Source of the DNA: JAZOTM01 sp045657625
Lineage (GTDB): Bacteria > Bacillota > Clostridia > Lachnospirales > Lachnospiraceae
Assembly (NCBI GenBank): GCA_045657625.1
Contig: JAZOTM010000013.1
Location: 62,001-126,000 of the forward strand
DNA length: 64,000 nucleotides
Direction of reading: 5' to 3'
The notes below the pieces were generated by a model that ran no database searches, was not told the DNA's origin, and worked only from the letters and a program-made list of their open reading frames with translations. This document shows, one piece after another, positions 35,951 through 43,967 of the stretch. Within the stretch, counting starts at the first letter, position 1. Every line of letters starts with the position of its first letter. The translations under genes and the position numbers were made by a program.

Positions 35951-37018
35951 TTATTCATAGACTCTGGCAGTTTCCTGACCTCTTAAAACACGAAGAACAC
36001 CTTCTGCTAAAGCATTCATCTCGTTTTCTCCAGGAATAACCTTGATTGGAGCAATAAATTCCGCATGTTTCTTAATGGAATTTACGAATAAATCAGAATA
36101 AGCCAATCCACCTGTCAATACAATATAATCAACCTTTCCATCAACAGAAGGTGCGATTCTGGCGATTGTCTTAGCTGTATTTAAAGCCATAGCTTCATAT
36201 AATAATGCAGCTTCTTCGTTTCCTTCGTTTACCATGTTTTCTACATCGCGCATATCTGAAGTACCAAAGTAAGAACTCATACCGCCCTGACGCTGTAATT
36301 TCTTCATCATTTCTTCTTTGGTGTATTCTCCGCTGTAGCACATATCAACCAATGCGTAAGTTGGCAATCCACCTGCACGTTCCGGAGCAAAAGTACCAAT
36401 TTCATCATTGAAGAAATCGATAATCTGTCCGTTTGAGTGAAGGTTGACTGTGATACCACCACCAAGGTGAGCAACAATGATGTTTACCTTGTTGTAGTCA
36501 ATGCCCTTGTCTGCACAAAGCTTGAGTGCTGCTGCACGAGTGTTTAAGTTGTGTCCCTTCGCTGGTACACGCACACCTTTGAGACCGGTAATTTTGTTTA
36601 CTTCTGTCATTTCATCTACAGTAATTGCATCGTAAATATAAGCTTTTACGCCAATTTTCTTTGCAAGACTGTAAGCAATACCTGCACCTAAGTTACTGGC
36701 ATGCTGGTCAACCGGATGGAACTGTAAAGTATCCACCATTTTGTCGTTTACTTCATAAGCACCGGTCTTAACAGGTGGAAGTGCTCCACCTCTTCCTACA
36801 ACTGCTGCAAAGGATTCTAAAGCATCGCCATGTTTTGCAAGCGCCTCTGTAATGAGGTTTGTTCTCATATCCAACTGATCATAGATGGTAGGATATTTTT
36901 TCAACTCTTCCATGCTATGTCCGATGCTCTCGATCCACTGCTGTTCATCTGCCTGGTAAACGGCAATTTTTGTAGAAGTAGAGCCTGGGTTAATAACTAA
37001 AATCTTTTCGTTTGCCAT
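35951..37018 (-). CDS. buk: Butyrate kinase
   Basis: This 355-residue ASKHA-fold kinase has the acetate/butyrate kinase signature VINPGSTSTKIAVY near the start, RGGALPPVKTGAYEVN, and HLGGGITVNLHSNGQIIDFFND. It converts acyl phosphate and ADP to the free acid and ATP. Paired with Ptb 10 bp upstream, it gives substrate-level phosphorylation from butyryl- or branched-chain acyl-CoA. Being in one operon with VOR, it probably ends 2-oxoacid oxidation (isobutyrate, isovalerate) or acyl-CoA released by an upstream catabolic route. Length is the family's usual. Confidence 0.93.
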   Translation of the reverse strand: MANEKILVINPGSTSTKIAVYQADEQQWIESIGHSMEELKKYPTIYDQLDMRTNLITEALAKHGDALESFAAVVGRGGALPPVKTGAYEVNDKMVDTLQFHPVDQHASNLGAGIAYSLAKKIGVKAYIYDAITVDEMTEVNKITGLKGVRVPAKGHNLNTRAAALKLCADKGIDYNKVNIIVAHLGGGITVNLHSNGQIIDFFNDEIGTFAPERAGGLPTYALVDMCYSGEYTKEEMMKKLQRQGGMSSYFGTSDMRDVENMVNEGNEEAALLYEAMALNTAKTIARIAPSVDGKVDYIVLTGGLAYSDLFVNSIKKHAEFIAPIKVIPGENEMNALAEGVLRVLRGQETARVYE

Positions 37019-37028
37019 GTGATCTCCT

Positions 37029-37940
37029 TTATTTTGCTGCTGCTGCAGAAACTACAATTGATAAGTATTTTTCTTCTGCGCTGGAGCCTCTGGATACCAT
37101 AACGATTGGGCACTTAGCACCAACGATAAATCCAGCCATCTTTCCACCACAGCTGATGGTATACATTTTACCCATGATATTTCCTGCATGGATATTTGGA
37201 GCAACAAGTACGTCCGGATCTCCTGCAATCTTAGAAGCAAGACCCTTGAAATCAGCGATATCTTTTCTCATAGCGCAGTCGTACTGGATTGGTCCTTCTA
37301 CGATACAATTAGCGATTTCGCCTCTTTCGTTCATTGCCTGAAGTTCTGCTGCATCAACAGATTCCGGCATCTTTGGATTTACTTTTTCTACACAAGCAAG
37401 CACACCAACCTTCGGGCAATCATATCCCATAGCTACTAAAGTATCTACGGTATTCTGAATGATTTCCTTTTTCTGCTGTAAATCCGGATATGTAACCATA
37501 CCACCGTCTACAGGAAGGATTAATTTGTGATAGCTTGGTACTTCGAACATGGTGCAGTGAGACATTAAACGTCCGGTTCCTAAACCATATTCTTTATTAA
37601 CAACTTCCTTCAAAATGATCTTGGTATCAACTTTACCCTTCATTAAGAAGTTTGCTTTTCCTTCGCCTACTAACTTAACAGCAATTTCACAAGCTTTCTG
37701 TAAGTCTTCTTCCGGAACATCGATAATGTTTTCCTCCGGAATGTCTTCCTGCAATTCCGCAAGGATCTTTGTAATAATGGCTTTGTCACCAACTAAGATT
37801 GGCTCAACGATGCCTTCACGTCTGGCGTGAACAACAGCCTCTAAGGTATGATCATCATTTGCACAAGCAACTGCCATAACCTTCTTGGATGGTTCGCCTT
37901 TTACTTTTGCAATCAGTTCATCAAAATTCTGAAATACCAT
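37029..37940 (-). CDS. ptb: Phosphate butyryltransferase
   Basis: This 303-residue enzyme exchanges CoA for phosphate on butyryl- or branched acyl-CoA. It has the phosphotransacylase family pattern: AVACANDDHTLEAVVHARREGIVEPILVGD, FLMKGKVDTKIILKEVVNKEYGLGTGRLMSH, and GDPDVLVAPNIHAGNIMGK. It lies between VOR gamma and buk with short spacings. Only 21 bp separate it from the VOR gamma gene, so acyl-CoA made by VOR is an obvious substrate. Confidence 0.93.
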   Translation of the reverse strand: MVFQNFDELIAKVKGEPSKKVMAVACANDDHTLEAVVHARREGIVEPILVGDKAIITKILAELQEDIPEENIIDVPEEDLQKACEIAVKLVGEGKANFLMKGKVDTKIILKEVVNKEYGLGTGRLMSHCTMFEVPSYHKLILPVDGGMVTYPDLQQKKEIIQNTVDTLVAMGYDCPKVGVLACVEKVNPKMPESVDAAELQAMNERGEIANCIVEGPIQYDCAMRKDIADFKGLASKIAGDPDVLVAPNIHAGNIMGKMYTISCGGKMAGFIVGAKCPIVMVSRGSSAEEKYLSIVVSAAAAK

Positions 37941-37960
37941 TTGTTTCTTCCTTTCGTGAA

Positions 37961-38509
37961 TTATTTTCTAGCTGCACGTCCGATTTCAAGACCCTTATCA
38001 AAAGCAGCTTTGTTCAATGGAAGAAGCTTTGGCTTGCTTCCAAGCTTGTGTTCTACAGTTTCCCATACGATTTCCGGAGCTACTACTTCGGTATATCCTA
38101 CGTAAACACCAAGCATGATAACGTTCAATACTTTGGAGTTACCCATTTCAAGAGCAAGCTCTGTAACAGGTGCTTCGATGATTTCAACGTCATCTCTTTC
38201 AATTTTTTCTTTAACGATAGAACTGTTAATAAACAATCTTCCGCCTGGCTTTAAAGTTCCAATGAACTTCTTTAAAGATGGTCCGTTCATAACGATCAAA
38301 TCATCCATAATGTCACCAAGTGGTGCTCCGATCATTTCATCAGAAATTACTACATAACAGTTGGCTGTACCACCACGCTGTTCTGCACCGTATGATGGGA
38401 AGAATGTTACATTCTTGTCAGTAGATTCACAGGTTGCAGAAGCGAGAAATTTTCCCAAGGTCATGACACCCTGTCCACCGAAACCGGCTACGCATAAATT
38501 TGTTTCCAT
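37961..38509 (-). CDS. 2-oxoacid:ferredoxin oxidoreductase gamma subunit (VOR type)
   Basis: This 182-residue gamma subunit starts with LCVAGFGGQGVMTLGKFLA and has SYGAEQRGGTANCYVVISDE, both diagnostic of the POR/VOR/KOR gamma family. It forms a heterotetramer with the alpha, beta and delta subunits encoded directly upstream. The gene order delta-alpha-beta-gamma is typical of VOR/KOR complexes. Confidence 0.92.
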   Translation of the reverse strand: METNLCVAGFGGQGVMTLGKFLASATCESTDKNVTFFPSYGAEQRGGTANCYVVISDEMIGAPLGDIMDDLIVMNGPSLKKFIGTLKPGGRLFINSSIVKEKIERDDVEIIEAPVTELALEMGNSKVLNVIMLGVYVGYTEVVAPEIVWETVEHKLGSKPKLLPLNKAAFDKGLEIGRAARK

Positions 38510-38520
38510 ATTCGTCCTCC

Positions 38521-39264
38521 TTAACCTCTATCTCTGATAACACCGAGAGGGTATTCCTTCAGCATATTTTCTTCCAAAAAGTCAAGTGCTTTAAGAGAAT
38601 CAAGACCCCAGTTTGTTGGGCAGCTTGTTACGATTTCTACAAGAGAGAATCCTTTTCCTTCCAACTGATACTGGAATGCTTTCTTAATAGCTTTCTTTGT
38701 CTTCATAACGTTTGCTGGGTTGTTGCAGCTGGTTCTTTCCAAATAGTATGGAGCAGTAAGCTGATTTAATGTCTCACATACGTGCATTGGGTAACCATGT
38801 TCTTCCGGAATTCTTCCCTTAGGAGCAGTAGAAGCTCTCATACCTACCAATGTAGTAGGAGCTAACTGTCCACCGGTCATACCATAAATACCGTTATTGA
38901 TGAAGATTACGGTGAAGTTTTCACCACGGTTTGCAGCTGAAACAGTTTCAGCAAGACCGATAGAAGCCAAGTCACCGTCACCCTGATAGGTGAAATATAA
39001 TGTTTCAGGATTTGCTCTCTTTAATCCTGTTGCTACAGCACATGCACGTCCGTGAGGTGCTGTGGTATTGTCATAAGCCATGTAGTCCATCTGAAGACCA
39101 CAGCATCCGATACCAAGAACGGCTGCTGTCTTATCTACAATACCCATCTCATCCAGTACTTCACCGATGAGTTTCATAACTGTGGAATGCATACATCCCG
39201 GACAGAATCCGGAAACCTTATCTTCCTGAATTGTTTTTGTTCTACTATATAATAATTCTGCCAT
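38521..39264 (-). CDS. 2-oxoacid:ferredoxin oxidoreductase beta subunit, TPP-binding (VOR type)
   Basis: The 247-residue beta subunit has FCPGCMHSTVMKLIGEVLDE at the start and the thiamine pyrophosphate/Mg motif GDGDLASIGLAETVSAANRGENFTVIFINNGIYGMTGGQ. The short length and the GMTGGQ motif fit the VOR/KOR class rather than PorB. It oxidatively decarboxylates a 2-oxoacid to acyl-CoA and reduces ferredoxin. Confidence 0.92.
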   Translation of the reverse strand: MAELLYSRTKTIQEDKVSGFCPGCMHSTVMKLIGEVLDEMGIVDKTAAVLGIGCCGLQMDYMAYDNTTAPHGRACAVATGLKRANPETLYFTYQGDGDLASIGLAETVSAANRGENFTVIFINNGIYGMTGGQLAPTTLVGMRASTAPKGRIPEEHGYPMHVCETLNQLTAPYYLERTSCNNPANVMKTKKAIKKAFQYQLEGKGFSLVEIVTSCPTNWGLDSLKALDFLEENMLKEYPLGVIRDRG

Positions 39265-39265
39265 G

Positions 39266-40354
39266 TTAAGCCTCCTGTCCTGCTAACTTCATTACAGCTT
39301 CAAGCACAGCTTCTCTTGACATTACGTTACCACCTGAACATAAGCACTTCTCTACTGGGCAGCGTCCTCTAACAACTGCTTCTACGTCTGTTGCATACTG
39401 TGCAGGAATAGACATTTCTACGTCAAGAATTGCCTTTACTTTACTATAGTCAAGTTTCTCAAATGCTTCTGTTGGGAATGGATTTAAAGTGATTGGGCGA
39501 ATCAAACCAACCTTAATTCCTTTCTTTCTAAGAATATCTACAGAAGATTTTGCAATTCTTCCTGAAATACCATATGCTGTCAAAACGATTTCTGCATCTT
39601 CTACCTGATATTCTTCAACCATGACATCGTTCTTCTTCCAAGACTCATAAAGAGCTGCTGCTTCTTCATTGCATTCCTGCTGTCTTGTGGTCAACCAATG
39701 TCCCGGCTCGATCCAAGCACGGTTCGGATAATCCAAAGGATGTCCTACACAGGCCCATTTCTTTTTGCTTTCTTTGATTTCCTGTACTTTTTCTTCTGGC
39801 ATCATTTCCGGAAGTTCTACCGGCTCCATCATTGTGGCAATAACACCATCAGCTAAAATATGAACAGGGTTTCTATCTCTATCTGCAAGCTCGAACGCTT
39901 TTACTGTCAAATCTACTGCTTCCTGCACGGTTGATGGTGCAAGAACGATCATCTGGAAACCACCGTTTCCTGCAGCCTTTGTTGCCTCAAAATAATCCAT
40001 CTGAGCTGGCTGAATGGAACCTACTCCTGGGCCCCCTCTAGCAAAGTTTGTGTACACAATTGGAATACGTGCTGCCGCACAGTATGAAATTCCTTCACTC
40101 TTAAGTGCAATTCCCGGTGAAGAGGATGATGTCATTGCTCTGACACCTGCAGATGCTGCTCCATATACCATATTGATAGAAGCCACTTCTGACTCACCTT
40201 GTACAAATACTCCTCCGACTTCCGGAAGTCTTCTTGAAAAATATTCCGGCACTTCATTCTGAGGTGTAATCGGATATCCTGCGAAAAAACGGCAACCGGC
40301 TCTAACAGCTGCTTCTGCTACGGCCTCGCTACCCTTCATAAATGTTCTAGCCAT
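39266..40354 (-). CDS. vorB: 2-oxoacid:ferredoxin oxidoreductase alpha subunit (3-methyl-2-oxobutanoate type)
   Basis: This 362-residue alpha subunit has the YPITPQNEVPEYFSRRLPEVGG motif near residue 27, the GGPGVGSIQPAQMDYF loop near 110, and a C-terminal domain II (VEDAEIVLTAYGISGRIAKSSVDILR). These are hallmarks of the branched-chain 2-oxoacid enzyme often named VorB. Substrates would be the oxoacids of valine, leucine and isoleucine, but broader use is possible. One base separates it from the beta gene. Confidence 0.9.
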   Translation of the reverse strand: MARTFMKGSEAVAEAAVRAGCRFFAGYPITPQNEVPEYFSRRLPEVGGVFVQGESEVASINMVYGAASAGVRAMTSSSSPGIALKSEGISYCAAARIPIVYTNFARGGPGVGSIQPAQMDYFEATKAAGNGGFQMIVLAPSTVQEAVDLTVKAFELADRDRNPVHILADGVIATMMEPVELPEMMPEEKVQEIKESKKKWACVGHPLDYPNRAWIEPGHWLTTRQQECNEEAAALYESWKKNDVMVEEYQVEDAEIVLTAYGISGRIAKSSVDILRKKGIKVGLIRPITLNPFPTEAFEKLDYSKVKAILDVEMSIPAQYATDVEAVVRGRCPVEKCLCSGGNVMSREAVLEAVMKLAGQEA

Positions 40355-40356
40355 TT

Positions 40357-40572
40357 TTAATCCTCCTTATAAATCTCGATTGCTCCATCCGGACAGATCT
40401 TGCCGCAGGTCAAACAACCTACACAATCTTCCACTCTGGCTGCAACGACGTACTCATAGCCCTTTGCATTTACTTCTGTTCCTATTTCCAAAACATTCTT
40501 TGGACAGAACTTCATGCAGTAGCCACAACTCTTGCATCGCTCAGCAACAACCTGAACATTAAATTTTGCCAT
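40357..40572 (-). CDS. 2-oxoacid:ferredoxin oxidoreductase delta subunit (2x[4Fe-4S] ferredoxin)
   Basis: This 71-residue ferredoxin has CKSCGYCMKFCPKNVL and CVGCLTCGKICPDGAI. It passes electrons from the TPP site of the VOR complex to free ferredoxin. It lies two bases before the alpha gene and is the first of the four VOR genes. Confidence 0.92.
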   Translation of the reverse strand: MAKFNVQVVAERCKSCGYCMKFCPKNVLEIGTEVNAKGYEYVVAARVEDCVGCLTCGKICPDGAIEIYKED

Positions 40573-40610
40573 GTTGAAACCTCCTTTACCATAAATGTGT
40601 ATTCCTTAAC

Positions 40611-41309
40611 CTATTCTTTTAACCACTCATAGGTTAAATAAAGGTGTATCGGCATCATTTTTTCTTCCGGAAGCGTTTTTTTGATTTCATCAAAAAATTC
40701 TTCCCGCATACAAATCATCTCTATTTGACGATATTCGGATATGATTTCTTCCATCTTGGCTGCGCCTTCCAGCATTTCTTCTACTGTAGTGGTAATACCG
40801 GCATTCGGATTGTCTACCAAATGGATATCTTCTACAGAAAGTCTGGAAACAGACAAAATTTCTGCCAAAAATGTATCTATATGATCCATGTCTCGGCAGA
40901 AAGGTCTAAAGTAATTCAGCACATACATCACACAAAGAGATGTCTTGTCTACACCAAGCATAAATCCGCCAATGGCACGGGCTCCGATATCATCGCCACC
41001 CACGTCCATGACCACCAAACTGTCCGGATCCGCTAAAAGCGCTTTGACGCCACCTACCAATGTAGGGGCGTCATAAAACTGTTCTTCAAAATGGATGGTT
41101 ACATCCGACAGTTCTTCGCTATTTAGTAAATCCCTGGATCTATACAAGGGTTTTGTCATATCCATGTCAAACAGGTGTACCTGCTTATCTGTATTCTTTG
41201 CAAGATACTTTGCTAGATTTAATGCAATTTCGCTTTTCCCACAACCCGCTTCTCCAATTAAAATAAAGTTTGTTTTATTGGCCGCCAGTGCCTCATGAAT
41301 TAATTGCAT
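40611..41309 (-). CDS. P-loop NTPase (MinD/ParA/CobQ-like) between chalcone isomerase and VOR
   Basis: This 232-residue protein has Walker A GEAGCGKSEIALNLAKYLA at about 19-37, a LFDMDMTKP switch, and SLVVMDVGGDDIGARAIG, matching the SIMIBI class of P-loop ATPases (deviant Walker B and nucleotide switch). The C-terminal half is helical. Such ATPases near 2-oxoacid oxidoreductases are seen in Clostridia, perhaps for assembly or metal-cluster insertion; this is a guess from context. It is spaced 21 bp from the isomerase gene and 38 bp from the ferredoxin gene. Confidence 0.75.
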   Translation of the reverse strand: MQLIHEALAANKTNFILIGEAGCGKSEIALNLAKYLAKNTDKQVHLFDMDMTKPLYRSRDLLNSEELSDVTIHFEEQFYDAPTLVGGVKALLADPDSLVVMDVGGDDIGARAIGGFMLGVDKTSLCVMYVLNYFRPFCRDMDHIDTFLAEILSVSRLSVEDIHLVDNPNAGITTTVEEMLEGAAKMEEIISEYRQIEMICMREEFFDEIKKTLPEEKMMPIHLYLTYEWLKE

Positions 41310-41330
41310 TGAAAATCTCCTTGTATCAAA

Positions 41331-42173
41331 CTAACGCAATGTAATGTAACCTTTGTATTCTCTTAAGTTGTCTGAAGTACATCTATCTCCTAAGAATACA
41401 GATGCAATGTTATGCTGTGGTTTTAAGAATGGGAACTGATCCTGCTGTGCCCATGCCGGTTTCTTCAAGGCTGTCTTTGCTTTATTTACACAGACGTTAT
41501 ACCATTCTTCCGGTCCTTCAAACCAAACTTCAACAACTCTGTCAAACTGAGCTTCCGGTGCACCGTAGTTTACGATGACCTTGCTGCTTACCATACGAGT
41601 CACTTCTTCACATTCTGTAAAGAAAGGAACTACTTCTTCGTGGAACCACTTCTCGCCTTCCTCTTTTGAGCATCCTTCCGGATACTGAATCATGAACTGC
41701 CAACGGAAGTTTGGTCCATCTTCTAAGGTTCTTCCTTTTCCCTTTAAATCTTCTTCCCAGTTGATCGGTACAAAAGTGAAGATGAATGGAGGGAAATCTC
41801 CGCCACCTGCTGCACGTCCTGCATCACCGGACTCTGCAGATTCATTGGTATCCACATCCGGGATACAACCCTGCCAACGTAATACATCCATAGGCATGTA
41901 TTCATTGAAAATATTGTTTGCCATTTCCGGAAGATGTTCGTTTACCAACCAGTAATGCTCGGTCAGCTGCATCTTTCTAGCTCCGAAACGATCTCCTTCC
42001 TCCGGAGTCGGATAAGCCTGATAAAAAGCATATTTTGTTACATAAGGAGAGAACTTACTGATACTTTCCTGAACATGATGGTAATATAACCAATGTTCCA
42101 ATTTGGATCTGTATTCCTCCTTTGCTAATCCCACATAGATTAAACTTCTCATTAGATTAAACTCGTAAGCCAT
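41331..42173 (-). CDS. Bacterial-type chalcone isomerase homolog (tandem ferredoxin-like fold)
   Basis: The 280-residue protein follows, as far as I remember it, the Eubacterium ramulus chalcone isomerase almost block by block: FxxMRSLIYV near the start, KLEHWLYYHHVQESISKF, PYVTKYAFYQAYP, EGDRFGARKMQLTEHYWLV, DLKGKGRTLEDG, KPAWAQQDQFPFLKP, and a final YKGYITLR. Two dimeric alpha-beta barrel halves are joined by a Gly/Ala/Asp-rich linker near 110-130, as in that enzyme. The catalytic His aligns with His33. The acidic partner (Asp in E. ramulus) is Glu79 here (codon GAA at 41937-41939). It would interconvert chalcones and flavanones, or a related substrate. It is the first gene of the operon, with AAGGAGGTTTTAG upstream. 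Confidence 0.8.
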   Translation of the reverse strand: MAYEFNLMRSLIYVGLAKEEYRSKLEHWLYYHHVQESISKFSPYVTKYAFYQAYPTPEEGDRFGARKMQLTEHYWLVNEHLPEMANNIFNEYMPMDVLRWQGCIPDVDTNESAESGDAGRAAGGGDFPPFIFTFVPINWEEDLKGKGRTLEDGPNFRWQFMIQYPEGCSKEEGEKWFHEEVVPFFTECEEVTRMVSSKVIVNYGAPEAQFDRVVEVWFEGPEEWYNVCVNKAKTALKKPAWAQQDQFPFLKPQHNIASVFLGDRCTSDNLREYKGYITLR

Positions 42174-42536
42174 CTAAAACCTCCTTCTTTCACGAATGAC
42201 TCGTGAGACAATGTTGCGGCAAAACAGTTTGTTTCGAGTTAGGTGAAACTAACCATTTTTGTCTTGGCGCGCACCTATTGCATTGTGCAATTTAACTATA
42301 TTTAAATATTATCATCATATTTTCATGATAAAAAATATCAATATTTTCACTTTTGAATATCAAATTTGATATGAGTCACATTTATATTCGATATAATTTC
42401 GATAACAAAAATGATATAGATTTTCAAAAACTTTAATATTAGACGGATTTCTTTTTCATGGGTTAAAATGAATACAATGAGATTAGTCTTCGAAAGATTA
42501 AACTCAAACTTTGAATTTAAATAAGGAGGTTTTTTC
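42174..42536. promoter_or_regulatory. Divergent control region of the chalcone-isomerase operon and the LVIVD gene
   Basis: This 363-bp non-coding, AT-rich region holds several dyads. ATATCAAATTTGATAT (42357-42372) is a perfect 16-bp palindrome about 20 bp upstream of a TATAAT-like box near 42391 for the plus-strand gene. ATTGCA-TTG-TGCAAT (42277-42291) lies in the isomerase leader or promoter. TCACGA-N5-TCGTGA (42190-42206) lies close to the isomerase ribosome binding site. GTTAG-N6-CTAAC lies near 42238-42254. No regulator gene is adjacent. The plus-strand gene has AAGGAGGT at about 42523. Confidence 0.6.
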
Positions 42537-43910
42537 ATGAGCGACAAATTTTACGCAAAGAGCGAAGGCAATGAAGGATATATCAAAAACATGGAAGTCG
42601 TAGCTTATCATGATGCGGACAACCATTATCTCTTCCAGTCTCAGCTTTATAAAACAGCCGATGGAAAATACTATTTATACGGAGGATGTTTCTACGGTTA
42701 TGGTGTAGAAATCATCGACGTAACAGATCCGGCAAATCCAAGACACGTACAGTACATGCCTGTTATGGATCCGGAAGTTCATCCATATATGTCAACTCCT
42801 AAGGTTCAGATTGCTGACGATTTGATGATTGTATCAAACGGTAACTGTCTTGAATTCTTACACGGACCAGCTCCGGAAAAATACGAGCCAGCTCCAGGTG
42901 GAGTTACCATTTATTCTTTGAAGGAAGATCCGGAACACCCGAAGAAATTATCTTTCTGGTCAACCGGTGATGCAGGAAACCCAGGTGCAGGTGTTCACCG
43001 TTTCACATACAATGGTGGAAAATACATGCATCTTTCTGCAACAGCAGTTGGATTCAAAGATTTCATTTACAGAATTATTGATATTTCTGATCCTACAAAC
43101 CCACATGAAGTTGGACGTTGGTGGAACCCAGGTCAGTTCTTCGGAAATCAGACCAAGAAGACCAGAGAAAAAGAATGGAACGGTTGGCAGGGATATAATA
43201 CTTATCCTGGATTCGTTCATTTCCCATATGTAGAAGATGATACTGCTTACTTAAGCTGTGCCGGCGGCGGATTCAAGATTCTTGATGTATCTAATCCGGA
43301 ATGGCCACAGGTTATCGGTGAAGCTAAGATGACACCTCCTTTCGCTACAAAGTTTGGTGGCGCACTTTGCCATACCTTTATGCCTATCCATGGCACCAAG
43401 TATGCAATCGGTATGCAGGAAGGGGAACGTCAGTGGACATACAACAAGAATGACTTCGACAAGTTCGGTGTTCAGGCTATGTGTGGCATTGAAATGTTCG
43501 ACATTTCTGATCCGGAAGATCCAGTACTTATTTCTGTATTCCCATATCCGGAAGTACCGGAAGATTGGCCATACAAGAACTTCAATGATTTAGGATATGG
43601 CTATCCTACATCCTTCGGTCCTCATAACCTTCATGAGCCAATGACTCACAAACCATGGCTTGAGGATAGAAGCGACAGAGTTTACGATTGCTATTTCCAT
43701 GCAGGACTTCGTGTATATGATATTTCAGATCCATATGTTCCGAAGGAAATTGCATACTTCATCCCTCCAAATCCGGAGAAGCTTTGCTTCGATGTTAAGA
43801 TGCCAAACAAACCACTTGGTACCGCAGAAGATTTGGTAGTTGATGATAGAGGTTACATCTATTTGAACGCTATGCATGATGGTGTTTATATTTTGAAGTG
43901 CCTCGTATAA
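42537..43910 (+). CDS. LVIVD-repeat beta-propeller protein, cytosolic, histidine-rich
   Basis: The 457-residue protein has repeated blade motifs of the LVIVD type (GVEIIDVTDPANPRHV, YRIIDISDPTNPHEVG, FKILDVSNPEWPQVIG, IEMFDISDPEDPVLIS, LRVYDISDPYVPKEIA), about six to seven blades. There is no signal peptide or lipobox, although many LVIVD proteins are exported. His residues recur at blade starts (GVHRF, GFVHFPY, LCHTFMPI, GPHNLHEP, CYFHAGL), which could line a metal site at the propeller axis, as in selenium-binding-protein or carotenoid-oxygenase propellers. It is divergent from the chalcone isomerase operon and has an excellent AAGGAGG. I propose an enzyme of the same pathway; the reaction is unknown. 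Confidence 0.78.
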   Translation: MSDKFYAKSEGNEGYIKNMEVVAYHDADNHYLFQSQLYKTADGKYYLYGGCFYGYGVEIIDVTDPANPRHVQYMPVMDPEVHPYMSTPKVQIADDLMIVSNGNCLEFLHGPAPEKYEPAPGGVTIYSLKEDPEHPKKLSFWSTGDAGNPGAGVHRFTYNGGKYMHLSATAVGFKDFIYRIIDISDPTNPHEVGRWWNPGQFFGNQTKKTREKEWNGWQGYNTYPGFVHFPYVEDDTAYLSCAGGGFKILDVSNPEWPQVIGEAKMTPPFATKFGGALCHTFMPIHGTKYAIGMQEGERQWTYNKNDFDKFGVQAMCGIEMFDISDPEDPVLISVFPYPEVPEDWPYKNFNDLGYGYPTSFGPHNLHEPMTHKPWLEDRSDRVYDCYFHAGLRVYDISDPYVPKEIAYFIPPNPEKLCFDVKMPNKPLGTAEDLVVDDRGYIYLNAMHDGVYILKCLV

Positions 43911-43930
43911 GACTCTTCACACTGCAAATA

Positions 43931-43967
43931 AAAAAGGATTCAAAGTTTTACACTTTGAATCCTTTTT
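43931..43967. terminator. Bidirectional terminator between LVIVD gene and aminotransferase gene
   Basis: AAAAAGGATTCAAAG (43931-43945) pairs perfectly with CTTTGAATCCTTTTT (43953-43967). T runs on both strands serve the convergent genes ending at 43910 and 43968. Confidence 0.9.
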
